Source of the DNA: Dehalococcoidia bacterium
GTDB taxonomy: Bacteria; Chloroflexota; Dehalococcoidia; Lucifugimonadales; Lucifugimonadaceae
Assembly: GCA_028278465.1 (NCBI GenBank)
Contig: JANQEF010000035.1
Location: 1-18,406 of the forward strand
Direction of reading: 5' to 3'
Length of the DNA: 18,406 bases
Positions 1-6,789 of the stretch are shown one piece after another; the first letter of the stretch is position 1, and every line of letters starts with the position of its first letter. The notes beneath the pieces were generated by a model. That model saw nothing but the letters and a program-made list of their open reading frames with translations, searched no databases and was not told the origin of the DNA. A program made the position numbers and the translations under genes.

Positions 1-351
1 GTACCACTTGCCGGCAAGGTCCCAGAGAGCAATGTCGATCGGGCCGAGACCCATCTTGTCGAACTTGCGCATCGCACGCTTGACGTCGTTGTAGATGAGC
101 TCGCGCTGCGTCGGATCCTTGCCGATCAGGTATCCGGCGAACATGTTGAACTCGGCGAACGAGGGCGAATCGCCACCGACGTACTCGCCGGTCACGCCTT
201 CGTTCGTGTGGACCTTTGTGACGTAAGCGGTGCCGGTGCCAACGGACCCCTTCTCATACACGATGTTGAAGCCGTTGTAGTCCTTCGAGACGTCCTGCAT
301 GGGGAACGTGAACTCGTGGACCTCGATCTTCGTTATGCGGAGTTTTGACAT
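1..351 (-). CDS. Mandelate racemase/muconate lactonizing enzyme family protein, N-terminal part (runs off window)
   Basis: Reading leftward from the ATG at 351-349 gives 117 residues that continue past the window edge. It opens MSKLRITKIEVHEFTFPMQD and reaches GLGPIDIALWDLAGKWY at the edge. The first is the usual opening strand of an enolase-superfamily capping domain; the second is the conserved 'hDxALWDLxGK' segment where the capping domain passes into the TIM barrel. Family members are about 350-400 residues and abstract a proton alpha to a carboxylate to racemise, cycloisomerise or dehydrate acids, often sugar acids. The Mg-binding and catalytic residues lie in the missing C-terminal barrel, so the substrate cannot be inferred. 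It is divergent from the operon starting at 519, with 167 nt between. The family call is firm; the specific reaction is unknown. Confidence 0.85.
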   Translation of the reverse strand, partial: MSKLRITKIEVHEFTFPMQDVSKDYNGFNIVYEKGSVGTGTAYVTKVHTNEGVTGEYVGGDSPSFAEFNMFAGYLIGKDPTQRELIYNDVKRAMRKFDKMGLGPIDIALWDLAGKWY

Positions 352-413
352 CTATGTGCTTTCTTCTGGGCGAACGACGCATCGGTCAATAGGCGTCAAA
401 CGGTAGTGATGAG

Positions 414-481
414 CGGCCGGGCGAAAGAATGATAACCGCTGTCCGGTAGCTTTCATTCGGCGCGGTACAATCGCCCGGCCG
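414..481. promoter_or_regulatory. Divergent promoter region with nested inverted repeat
   Basis: The 167 nt between the divergent genes (352-518) contain a perfect 11-bp inverted repeat: CGGCCGGGCGA at 414-424 and its reverse complement at 471-481. Between the arms sit two more complementary pairs in nested order: GAATGA 427-432 with TCATTC 453-458, and ACCG 435-438 with CGGT 444-447. The right outer arm touches a -10-like TACAAT at 466-471, which lies 47 nt before the TTG start at 519. This placement fits an operator for one or both genes, or a cruciform/RNA structure. The repeat is directly visible; the regulatory role is inference. Confidence 0.45.
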
Positions 482-518
482 GATTCTCGACGGTCGCGAT
501 CTTCCTCGGAGTTCTCAC

Positions 519-1406
519 TTGGAAACTATCAACCTCATGGCGTCTCGCCACTCCGCGTTTTACAGCCCGCTGATCTCATGCATCGCCGGAGGGTTTCTCG
601 AGAAGGAAGGGCTTGAGGGCACCTACAGACCGGCGGGTCCGGGTGAGGCGACCGGCGCAGAAGTGGCATCCGGCCGGATGGACGTTGGCCAGGCGGCGGT
701 TTCGGCAAGCTGGGGACCGCTCGACAAGGGCGAGAAGCCGCCGGTCGCCCAGTTCGCGCAGATCAACCGGTACGACGGCTTCATCATCGCGGCGCGAGAG
801 CCGGACTCAGGCTTCAACTGGTCGAAGCTGCACGGCAAGAAGTTCCTTCATGTGCACGGCGGCCAGCCCGAGGCGATGCTGCGCTACGGACTCCACAACC
901 AGGGAGTAGACCTGAGCGAACTGGACGACATCGACTCGCCTGGAGGCGACGAGATGATGCGCCAGTGGAGGGACGGACAGGGCGACTACTTCCACGAGCA
1001 GGGAGCCTTCCCGCAGCAGCTTGAGCATCTAGGCGAAGGCCACATCGTCGCCTCGGTTGGAGAGGCTGTCGGGCCCACGGCGTTCAGCAGCCTGGTCTGC
1101 CGCTGGGACTGGCTCGATTCAGACACCGCAAAGCGCTTCACCAACGCCTATCGCGCCTCCCGTAACTGGGTCAACACCGCCGACCCGATGGAGGTTGCAA
1201 AGGCGGAGGAGAGCTTCTTCCCAGACATTGCAGTGGAGGCCACCGCTGCCGCCGTGAAGTACTACCAGGAACTGGGAACGTGGAGCGGCGACATCACCAT
1301 CGAGCCGGACCTCTACGAGAGCGCTCTCGATGTCTTCTCCCACTCGAACATGGTCTCGAAGCGGCACGACTACGGCGAAGTCGTAGTACCGCCGCCGAGC
1401 AGCTAG
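519..1406 (+). CDS. NMT1/THI5-like substrate-binding-fold protein, no signal peptide
   Basis: A 295-residue protein of the type II periplasmic-binding fold. The opening (residues 10-32, with HSAFYSPLISCIAGGFLEKE) has the 'FYxPLxxAxxxGFFxxEGL' character of ABC-transporter binding proteins for nitrate, sulfonate, taurine and thiamine precursors. The start is a TTG with GGAG at 508-511, 7 nt upstream; an ATG at 537 is the alternative. Neither start gives a signal peptide or a lipobox, so the protein is probably cytosolic, which is odd for a transport binding protein. No permease or ATPase gene is present. Eukaryotic THI5 (an HMP-P synthase) has this fold and is cytosolic, but its CCCFC motif is not seen here. 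It lies 6 nt upstream of the monooxygenase gene, so the two are very likely cotranscribed. It may bind or deliver that enzyme's substrate. Fold fairly sure, function open. Confidence 0.75.
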   Translation: METINLMASRHSAFYSPLISCIAGGFLEKEGLEGTYRPAGPGEATGAEVASGRMDVGQAAVSASWGPLDKGEKPPVAQFAQINRYDGFIIAAREPDSGFNWSKLHGKKFLHVHGGQPEAMLRYGLHNQGVDLSELDDIDSPGGDEMMRQWRDGQGDYFHEQGAFPQQLEHLGEGHIVASVGEAVGPTAFSSLVCRWDWLDSDTAKRFTNAYRASRNWVNTADPMEVAKAEESFFPDIAVEATAAAVKYYQELGTWSGDITIEPDLYESALDVFSHSNMVSKRHDYGEVVVPPPSS

Positions 1407-1412
1407 ACATCT

Positions 1413-2522
1413 ATGGCGACGCGAAACAGACCACAGCCCAGGTTCGACTGGTTCATCCCTATCGATGGTGACGGGGAGCGGATCGGCACGCTGGAGGCCG
1501 AACGTCCACCGACCTTCGACTACCTCAAGCAGGTCGTGCAGACTGCCGAGCACGCCGGTTACTACTCGCAACTGATCCCGACCCGCTTCGCCAACGGCCT
1601 GTTCAACGAGGACCAGCCGCTCGCCGAGACCTGGACCACGGCCACTGCGCTGGCAGCGGTCACCTCACGCATCAGGTTCCTGATCGCAGTCCGGCCGGGC
1701 TTCATCTCGCCCGGGCTGTTCGCCCAGATGGCCGCTGCGCTCAGCAACATCAGCGGCGGTCGCATCGATATCAATGTTGTGCCGGGCGGCATCCAGGGCG
1801 ACTTCGAGCGGCTCGGCGTGACCTCGAGCCACGACCAGCGGTACACGCTGGCCGACGAGTTCATCTCGGCCTGCAGAGCGCTGTGGGAGGCGCCTGGAAA
1901 GCCGGTTCAGTTTGACGGCGAGGTCGTCCGGCTCGACGGAGCGATGGTCTCGCCCGGACCTTCGGGCGGTGGACCGCGCTGGTACCTCGGCGGCGCCTCG
2001 CCTAACGCACTGGCGCTCGCCGGCAAGCAGGCCGACTGCCTGCTGATGTGGATACAGCCGGTCGAGGACATCGCCTCGCTCGTCTCCCGTGCATCTGAAG
2101 CGTTTGCGGCGAACGGCCGTCAGCCCGAGTTCGGCCTGCGTACGCACATCATCGTCAGGGACACGGAAGAGGCGGCGTGGCAAGCCGCCGAAGACCTGAT
2201 AGAGACAGCGGCCGACGAGGTGAAGGAGCAGAGGTCAGCGCAGGTGCGCGGCACAGCGATGGTCGGCGCTGCGATACAGGCCAGGCCGCGTGAGCAGCAC
2301 AGGGTGACGGAACGGCTCTGGAACGGCATATCGACCGTCCGGGTGAACTGCGGGACCGCGATCGTCGGCACGCCGGAGCAGGTGTCGGAGGAGCTCGTGC
2401 GCTACTGGGACCTGGGAGTCGACGAGTTCATCCTGTCCGGCTATCCGCATGTCGAAGAGGCAACGCGGGTGGCGCGGGATGTCGTGCCGTTGGTCCAGGA
2501 AAACGTCAGCGACAGGCTCTAG
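1413..2522 (+). CDS. LLM-class flavin-dependent monooxygenase, SsuD-like
   Basis: A 369-residue bacterial-luciferase-like TIM-barrel protein close in pattern to alkanesulfonate monooxygenase SsuD, which uses reduced FMN and O2 to split the C-S bond of alkanesulfonates. Shared stretches include RIRFLIAVRPG (86-96), the 'SGGRIDINVVPGG' phosphate-loop region (114-126), GLRTHIIVRD (241-250), VRVNCGTAIVG (309-319) and LSGYPHVEEA (341-350). By comparison with E. coli SsuD from memory, the equivalents of Arg226, His228, Arg297 and Tyr331 are kept (R243, H245, R310, Y344). The Cys54 region is altered and lengthened (TRFANGLFNEDQ), so the substrate may differ. The ATG lies 6 nt after the preceding stop. 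The flavin reductase partner is not in the window. SAR202-type Chloroflexi carry many paralogs of this family, proposed to attack recalcitrant organic matter. The stop codon overlaps that of the convergent GNAT gene. Confidence 0.9.
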   Translation: MATRNRPQPRFDWFIPIDGDGERIGTLEAERPPTFDYLKQVVQTAEHAGYYSQLIPTRFANGLFNEDQPLAETWTTATALAAVTSRIRFLIAVRPGFISPGLFAQMAAALSNISGGRIDINVVPGGIQGDFERLGVTSSHDQRYTLADEFISACRALWEAPGKPVQFDGEVVRLDGAMVSPGPSGGGPRWYLGGASPNALALAGKQADCLLMWIQPVEDIASLVSRASEAFAANGRQPEFGLRTHIIVRDTEEAAWQAAEDLIETAADEVKEQRSAQVRGTAMVGAAIQARPREQHRVTERLWNGISTVRVNCGTAIVGTPEQVSEELVRYWDLGVDEFILSGYPHVEEATRVARDVVPLVQENVSDRL

Positions 2523-3076
2523 CGCGGCTCGACGACAAAGCCACTGTCGGCAGGATTTCGTCCGAGCATCTTCAGCACTGCGGACCACCGTCCCTCCATG
2601 TCAGGCGCGAATATCAGCGGCCTCCATCCCAGCTCCAGGTAGACATGGATAGCCGGCAGCCGCCAGTCATCGGTGCTCAGGTACACGCGCCGGTATTCGG
2701 CTTCCGCCAGCGTCGTCGTCGCCGCAGCGACAACCGCTTTGCCAAGGCCACGGCCGGTGTGCGCAGGGTCGGTCATCACCCACTGCAGGCTCCCGAGTTC
2801 GTCATGGCCCTCGCGTGCGTACTCCGCGGCCACAGCCGAAGCCACCACATCGTCGGTCTCTTCATTTTCGACCACATGGAATCCGCCCTCGATAGCCGCA
2901 GTGTGCAGATTGTCGAGCCGGCTATGCGTCGTAAAGACCTCGGCGAAGAGCCGCCAGTAGGAAGCGCGGTCCGGCTCTTGGTACTGTCGCAACAGGTAGC
3001 CGTCGGGCACTGCCAGATCGAACGGCGCCGTGCCGCCGTAGTGCACCATCTCAAGCTGTATCTTCGCCTGCCCCAT
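2519..3076 (-). CDS. GNAT family N-acetyltransferase
   Basis: A 185-residue single-domain GNAT protein that would transfer an acetyl group from acetyl-CoA to an amine. Motif A is at about residues 98-116 (QWVMTDPAHTGRGLGKAVV), with the pyrophosphate-binding TGRGLGK turn. Motif B follows at 134-154 (STDDWRLPAIHVYLELGW). The 'DDWRLPAIxxYxxLGW' form is typical of a subgroup of uncharacterised bacterial GNATs. The start chosen is the ATG at 3076; a second ATG at residue 10 (3049) is possible. Its stop codon shares the CTAG at 2519-2522 with the stop of the monooxygenase on the other strand. It is divergent from the TetR gene, separated by 143 nt. The acceptor substrate cannot be predicted. Confidence 0.88.
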   Translation of the reverse strand: MGQAKIQLEMVHYGGTAPFDLAVPDGYLLRQYQEPDRASYWRLFAEVFTTHSRLDNLHTAAIEGGFHVVENEETDDVVASAVAAEYAREGHDELGSLQWVMTDPAHTGRGLGKAVVAAATTTLAEAEYRRVYLSTDDWRLPAIHVYLELGWRPLIFAPDMEGRWSAVLKMLGRNPADSGFVVEPR

Positions 3077-3171
3077 GCGGCTGTCCCGAGATCAAACCGA
3101 ACTGCGTACAAGGACTCGCGAACCGGGTCTTGCATCTCTCCGAGATCTGGTGCATCATATCCCTGTCCAGA

Positions 3172-3199
3172 AAAAAGGCCGGTTGGCCGGTTTTAATAA
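3172..3199. promoter_or_regulatory. Candidate TetR operator, copy 1 (before the regulator gene)
   Basis: An A-tract followed by a tandem 8-bp repeat, GGCCGGTT GGCCGGTT (3177-3192), and AT-rich DNA (TTTAAT at 3192-3197 could be a -10 box). It ends 20 nt before the TetR start codon. It matches the element at 3971-3998 at 23 of 28 positions. The placement over the likely core promoter fits autorepression. The sequence match is observed; binding by the adjacent TetR protein is inferred. Confidence 0.6.
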
Positions 3200-3219
3200 A
3201 TCGGGAGTAGTTTCCAGTC

Positions 3220-3852
3220 ATGCCAAAGGTCAGCGAAGAGCACCTCGAAGCCAGGCGTCAGCAGATCATCGACGCGGCTGTGCAGTGCTTTGCGCGCTCT
3301 GGCATCCATGGAACATCGCTCGATGACATCCGGCTGGCTGCCGATCTCTCACGCGGCGCCGTCTACCACTACTTCAAGAGCAAAGAGGACATCATCGATG
3401 CCCTGAGGGAGCGGTCGGTGGAGGAGGATGCGGAGATCTTCGCGAAGGTAGACGCGGAGGACTCCGATCTGCCGGTGTGGCTGCGGACCCTGAGGAGCGG
3501 GATGACCCGGAACCTCATCACGCCGGGGAACATCGACACACGCGTTGCGATGTTTCTCTGGGCAGAGGCGCTGCTGAATGAGCGGGTCCTGAACAGCCAG
3601 AGAGAGCTGTTCAAGCCGTGGATGGACATCATGCCGGACATGGTGAAGCAGAGCCAGGAGGCCGGGGACATCAACCCGGAGCTGGATCCCAGGGCGATCA
3701 TCTTCGTGATGTCGTCGATCGCTATCGGCGCCACTGCGCACATGGCGTGGGAGCCGGACGAGCACGACATCGATGCCGCAGTTGAGGTTGCGGAGGCGCT
3801 CTTCACCGGGAGTTTCTGGACCGGCGAAAAGCTGAAGGGCAAGTCGAAGTAG
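3220..3852 (+). CDS. TetR/AcrR family transcriptional regulator
   Basis: A 210-residue protein with an N-terminal TetR helix-turn-helix. RRQQIIDAAVQCFARSGIHG (about 12-31) is helix 1, TSLDDIRLAADLSRGAVYHY (about 32-51) holds the HTH, and FKSKEDIIDALRER follows. The rest is a variable helical ligand-binding and dimerisation domain of normal length. The start is the ATG at 3220; GGGAG at 3203-3207 is a ribosome site with a rather long 12-nt gap. It sits just downstream of one operator-like element, and a second copy precedes the MFS gene 207 nt further on. It therefore probably represses both itself and the exporter/SDR pair until an inducer, likely an export substrate, binds. The inducer is not identifiable from sequence. 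Confidence 0.93.
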   Translation: MPKVSEEHLEARRQQIIDAAVQCFARSGIHGTSLDDIRLAADLSRGAVYHYFKSKEDIIDALRERSVEEDAEIFAKVDAEDSDLPVWLRTLRSGMTRNLITPGNIDTRVAMFLWAEALLNERVLNSQRELFKPWMDIMPDMVKQSQEAGDINPELDPRAIIFVMSSIAIGATAHMAWEPDEHDIDAAVEVAEALFTGSFWTGEKLKGKSK

Positions 3853-3970
3853 CGGCGCGCTGTGCGTCGGTAAGGCGGGCAAGCGGCGCCGGTTCGGCCG
3901 GGGCGAAGTTCGCAGCCACGGACCCGAGTGTGAACGACGAAGGAGGAACAGGGAATCGTTGTTCGATCTT

Positions 3971-3998
3971 AAAAAGGGCGGCTGGCCGGTTTATTTAA
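3971..3998. promoter_or_regulatory. Candidate TetR operator, copy 2 (before the MFS exporter)
   Basis: This element has the same architecture as the one at 3172-3199: A5, GGGCGGCT GGCCGGTT (3976-3991), then TTATTTAA. It matches copy 1 at 23 of 28 positions. Extended to 3969-3998 it is also an imperfect palindrome, with outer arms TTAAA/TTTAA and inner arms CGGC/GCCG, pairing 10 of 15 positions. It ends 61 nt before the MFS start and overlaps a possible -10 (TTTAAT, 3994-3999). The rest of the 207-nt gap (3853-4059) shows no other feature. Confidence 0.6.
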
Positions 3999-4059
3999 TG
4001 GCCAACAACCCGGAGTCAGGGACGTCGCAGCAAGGCGTCTACAGGATGAAATCTTCGAA

Positions 4060-5703
4060 ATGAGCACAACTACGTTGGATAGACCGAACGAGGCGCCGGC
4101 TGGCAGGAACGTGAGGAAAAACCTCGTCCTGGCCGTCATGTCGCTCTCGACATTCATGATCTTCCTGGACGGCACGGTGGTGAACACCGCTCTGCCGGCC
4201 ATCGCCCGTGACTTTGAGGCGACGAACTCGGTCCTGCAGTGGGTGGTTAACTCCTACTCACTGCTGCTCGCCGGTCTGCTGCTGCTTGGTGGCACGGTCG
4301 GCGATCGCTTCGGCAGGAGACGGACACTGGCCGGCGGAATGGTGATCTTCGGCATCGGCGCCGTAGGTGGCGCGCTCTCGCCGAACTCCGAAACCCTGAT
4401 CTTCATGCGTGGAGTGCAGGGCGTGGGAGCGGCGTTCGTGCTGCCGGCCACGCTGTCGATCATCACAGACGTGTTCCCGAGGGGAGAGCGGGCGCGAGCG
4501 ATAGCGGTGTGGACCGCCGTCGGCTCGCTTGGAATCGTGGTCGGTCCGGCCACCGGCGGTTTCCTGGTCGACCAGATCGACTGGGCCGCTGTGTTCTGGC
4601 TCCACGTTCCGGTGGTGACGCTTGCGCTGGCAGGTCTGCAGTTCGTGCCGGAGTCGCGTGACAGCCGCAAGCAGCCGCTCGACATCCCGGGCGCAGCACT
4701 GGTCACGACCGGTTTGCTGGGAGTCGTCTACGGCATCATCCAGGGCGGAGAGGACGGCTGGGCGACCGCGCCGATCATTGCGTCGTTCGTGGTCGGTGGG
4801 ATCCTGCTGGTGGCGTTCGTCGTCGTGCAGATCAGGAGCTCGCACCCCATGCTTCCGCTCCACTACTTCAAACGGCGCGATTTCACCGGGTCGTTCCTGG
4901 TGATCATGCTGCTGATGCTGGCGATGATCGGCGTCTTCTTCTTCCTTACCCAGTACTTCCAGCTGGTACAGGGCGAGAGCGCTCTCTACGCCGGCCTGGC
5001 GATCATGCCGGTGGCCGCGACGATGATGATCGGCGCCGGGTTTGCCAGCAAGACGGAGGCGAGCCTTGGCCCGCGGACCATCTCGGTCATCGCCTCTCTG
5101 ATCATCATGGGTGGAATGGGAGTCTTCACGCAGCTTGAGGTTGACAGCGGTTACCTCATCCCTGCGCTCGGACTTGCCCTGTTTGGCCTTGGCGCGGGAA
5201 TGATCATGACCGCGCTCACAGATTCGATCATGGCTTCGGTGCCTGTCGACGACGCAGGAGTCGGCTCTGCGATGAATGACACCTCACGTGAACTGGGCTT
5301 TGCACTGGGTGTCGCAGTGATCGGCAGCATCGTCACGGGCGTGTACAGGTCGAGAGTGACCGACGCCGTCCGCGACGTTGTGCCAGAAGGTCTGGCTGAA
5401 GTCGTCGGAGACAGCATCGGGGCTGTGGGAGCCGTTACGCGGGACCTGCCGGCCGATGTGGCTGCAACGGTGGTGGACGCGGCGAATCGCTCCTTTGTGG
5501 ACGCTATGAGCGTCGGCTACATCGCCTCTGCGGCGTTCATCGGGCTGGCGCTGGTGATCGCGGCGACGGTCCTGCCGAACCGGATTCGAGAGCAGCAGGC
5601 TGAGGAGTTCGAGGTCGCAGACCCGGACGCCGATGCAGGCGCAGAAGTCGCTACTGTTCCGGCTCCGGCCGCACCAGCGGTCCTTCCCGCAAGGGTGGAC
5701 TGA
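4060..5703 (+). CDS. MFS transporter, DHA2 family (EmrB/QacA-type, 14-TM) drug exporter
   Basis: A 547-residue, strongly hydrophobic inner-membrane protein of the length expected for 14-helix DHA2 proton antiporters. Helix 1 carries the DHA2 signature LDGTVVNTALPAI (36-48) with the membrane-embedded acid D37. Motif A is GDRFGRRR (81-88) in the loop between helices 2 and 3. The antiporter motif C is GSLGIVVGPATGG (155-167) in helix 5. The C-terminal ~35 residues form an Ala/Pro/acidic tail. The ribosome site is weak (AGGA at 4043-4046, 13 nt before the ATG). It lies downstream of a TetR gene and a matching operator-like element, the classic arrangement for substrate-induced efflux. An SDR gene follows after 86 nt, interrupted by a hairpin. 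The substrate is unknown; hydrophobic or cationic toxic compounds are usual for the family. Confidence 0.93.
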   Translation: MSTTTLDRPNEAPAGRNVRKNLVLAVMSLSTFMIFLDGTVVNTALPAIARDFEATNSVLQWVVNSYSLLLAGLLLLGGTVGDRFGRRRTLAGGMVIFGIGAVGGALSPNSETLIFMRGVQGVGAAFVLPATLSIITDVFPRGERARAIAVWTAVGSLGIVVGPATGGFLVDQIDWAAVFWLHVPVVTLALAGLQFVPESRDSRKQPLDIPGAALVTTGLLGVVYGIIQGGEDGWATAPIIASFVVGGILLVAFVVVQIRSSHPMLPLHYFKRRDFTGSFLVIMLLMLAMIGVFFFLTQYFQLVQGESALYAGLAIMPVAATMMIGAGFASKTEASLGPRTISVIASLIIMGGMGVFTQLEVDSGYLIPALGLALFGLGAGMIMTALTDSIMASVPVDDAGVGSAMNDTSRELGFALGVAVIGSIVTGVYRSRVTDAVRDVVPEGLAEVVGDSIGAVGAVTRDLPADVAATVVDAANRSFVDAMSVGYIASAAFIGLALVIAATVLPNRIREQQAEEFEVADPDADAGAEVATVPAPAAPAVLPARVD

Positions 5704-5707
5704 CGCT

Positions 5708-5737
5708 TCCGGGCCGCGGGGTTACCTGCGGCCCGGA
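5708..5737 (+). other. Strong RNA hairpin between exporter and SDR genes
   Basis: A 13-bp stem, 5708-5720 paired with 5725-5737 around the loop GTTA, has a single G-U pair and is otherwise perfect and very GC-rich. It starts 4 nt after the MFS stop codon. No T-run follows, so it is not a standard intrinsic terminator. It could stabilise the 3' end of the MFS message or partly attenuate read-through into the SDR gene at 5790. Confidence 0.6.
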
Positions 5738-5789
5738 CCTGGGCCGGCGGGGACGGAATGGGAAGAATCAACGAAGGAACAGAAACAAG

Positions 5790-6710
5790 ATGAGCGAGTT
5801 CGAAACAACCAATAAGAAGGTGGTCCTTGTCACCGGCTCCAGCACAGGTTTTGGCCGTTTGACGGCGGAAACGCTGGCACGGCGCGGCTACTGCGTCTTT
5901 GCCTCGATGCGGAACGTCGACGGCAAGAACAGCGGCGCTGCGACGGAGCTGCTGGAGCTTGCCAGGACCGAAGACCTGGACCTGCACGTGGTCGAGCTTG
6001 ACGTTACCGACGACACGTCGGTCGAGTCTGCCGTCCATGCCATCGTCTCGGAGGCTGGACGCATCGACGTGGCGGTGAACAACGCCGGTGGAGGTGGAAT
6101 GGGTCCAGCCGAGAGCTTCACGGTCGAGCAGGTGATCCAGCAGTTCGACCAGAACTACATCGGCCCGCACCGTGTCAGCAAAGCGGTGTTGCCGTACATG
6201 CGAAGGCAGAAGAGCGGGCTGATCGTGAACGTCACATCGACGGCAGGGAAGATTTCCATGCCGTTCATGGGTCATTATGCCGCTTCGAAGCATGCGCTGG
6301 AGGCTCTTTCTGAGGCGTACAGCTTCGAGCTGGCGGACCAGAACGTCGACGTGGTGATCGTCGAGCCTGGCGCGTTCCCGACGCCGATCGTCAACAAGAT
6401 GGTCCAACCGGAAGACGCCGAAGTCGCCGCGGGATACGCGCCGAGCATGGACATCCTTCAGAAGTTCGGTGAAGGGATGGGTGAGATGCTGAGCGGACCG
6501 GACGCTGATGACCCGCAGGTGGTAGCGGATGCGATCACTGCGCTGGTGGAGATGCCGGCTGGAGAGCGTCCGCTTCGCACGGTTGCCGGCCGTGTCTTCA
6601 CGGCGCCGGTGGTTGACGTGGAAGACGATCCCTACGCCGTCAGGCAGCGCGAACTCCTGACAGGTATTGGCGCTGGACGGATGATCAGGTCCGGAGTTCC
6701 GATCGGCTAG
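5790..6710 (+). CDS. Short-chain dehydrogenase/reductase (SDR)
   Basis: A 306-residue classical SDR. The cofactor-binding loop is TGSSTGFG (15-22), the structural motif is NNAG (97-100), and the catalytic set is S150, Y163 and K167 (HYAASK), with the usual 13-residue Ser-Tyr spacing. R41 after the second strand suggests an NADP preference. It is longer than the 250-residue standard: about 50 residues after the core hold a helical substrate-lid region (MDILQKFGEGMGEMLSGPD) seen in SDRs acting on larger or hydrophobic carbonyls. The start is the ATG at 5790 with AAGGA at 5774-5778. It probably belongs to the TetR-controlled unit with the exporter, perhaps reducing the same toxic compounds or their products. 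The substrate is not predictable. Confidence 0.92.
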   Translation: MSEFETTNKKVVLVTGSSTGFGRLTAETLARRGYCVFASMRNVDGKNSGAATELLELARTEDLDLHVVELDVTDDTSVESAVHAIVSEAGRIDVAVNNAGGGGMGPAESFTVEQVIQQFDQNYIGPHRVSKAVLPYMRRQKSGLIVNVTSTAGKISMPFMGHYAASKHALEALSEAYSFELADQNVDVVIVEPGAFPTPIVNKMVQPEDAEVAAGYAPSMDILQKFGEGMGEMLSGPDADDPQVVADAITALVEMPAGERPLRTVAGRVFTAPVVDVEDDPYAVRQRELLTGIGAGRMIRSGVPIG

Positions 6711-6736
6711 GTAGTCGACGCTCTCGACATGAAAAA

Positions 6737-6766
6737 AAAGCGCCCCGGACAATCCCGGGGCGCTTT
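6737..6766. terminator. Intrinsic terminator between convergent genes
   Basis: A perfect 12-bp stem pairs AAAGCGCCCCGG (6737-6748) with its complement (6755-6766) around a 6-nt loop. Read on the minus strand it is followed by a run of eight T (A8 at 6732-6739 on the plus strand), so it is a textbook terminator for the aldehyde dehydrogenase gene. On the plus strand only the TTT inside the stem and TTCG-type sequence follow, so it should also act, more weakly, on the SDR transcript. Confidence 0.92.
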
Positions 6767-6789
6767 CGCGTTCGTTGTTCCAGGACCTG

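Noticed and set aside
5517..6752. Long open frame of 411 codons on the minus strand opposite the SDR gene
   Set aside because: It is antisense to clear SDR catalytic motifs, its translation is rich in Arg/His/Asp without domain character, and it spans the start of the SDR and the end of the MFS gene. It is a GC-driven shadow frame.
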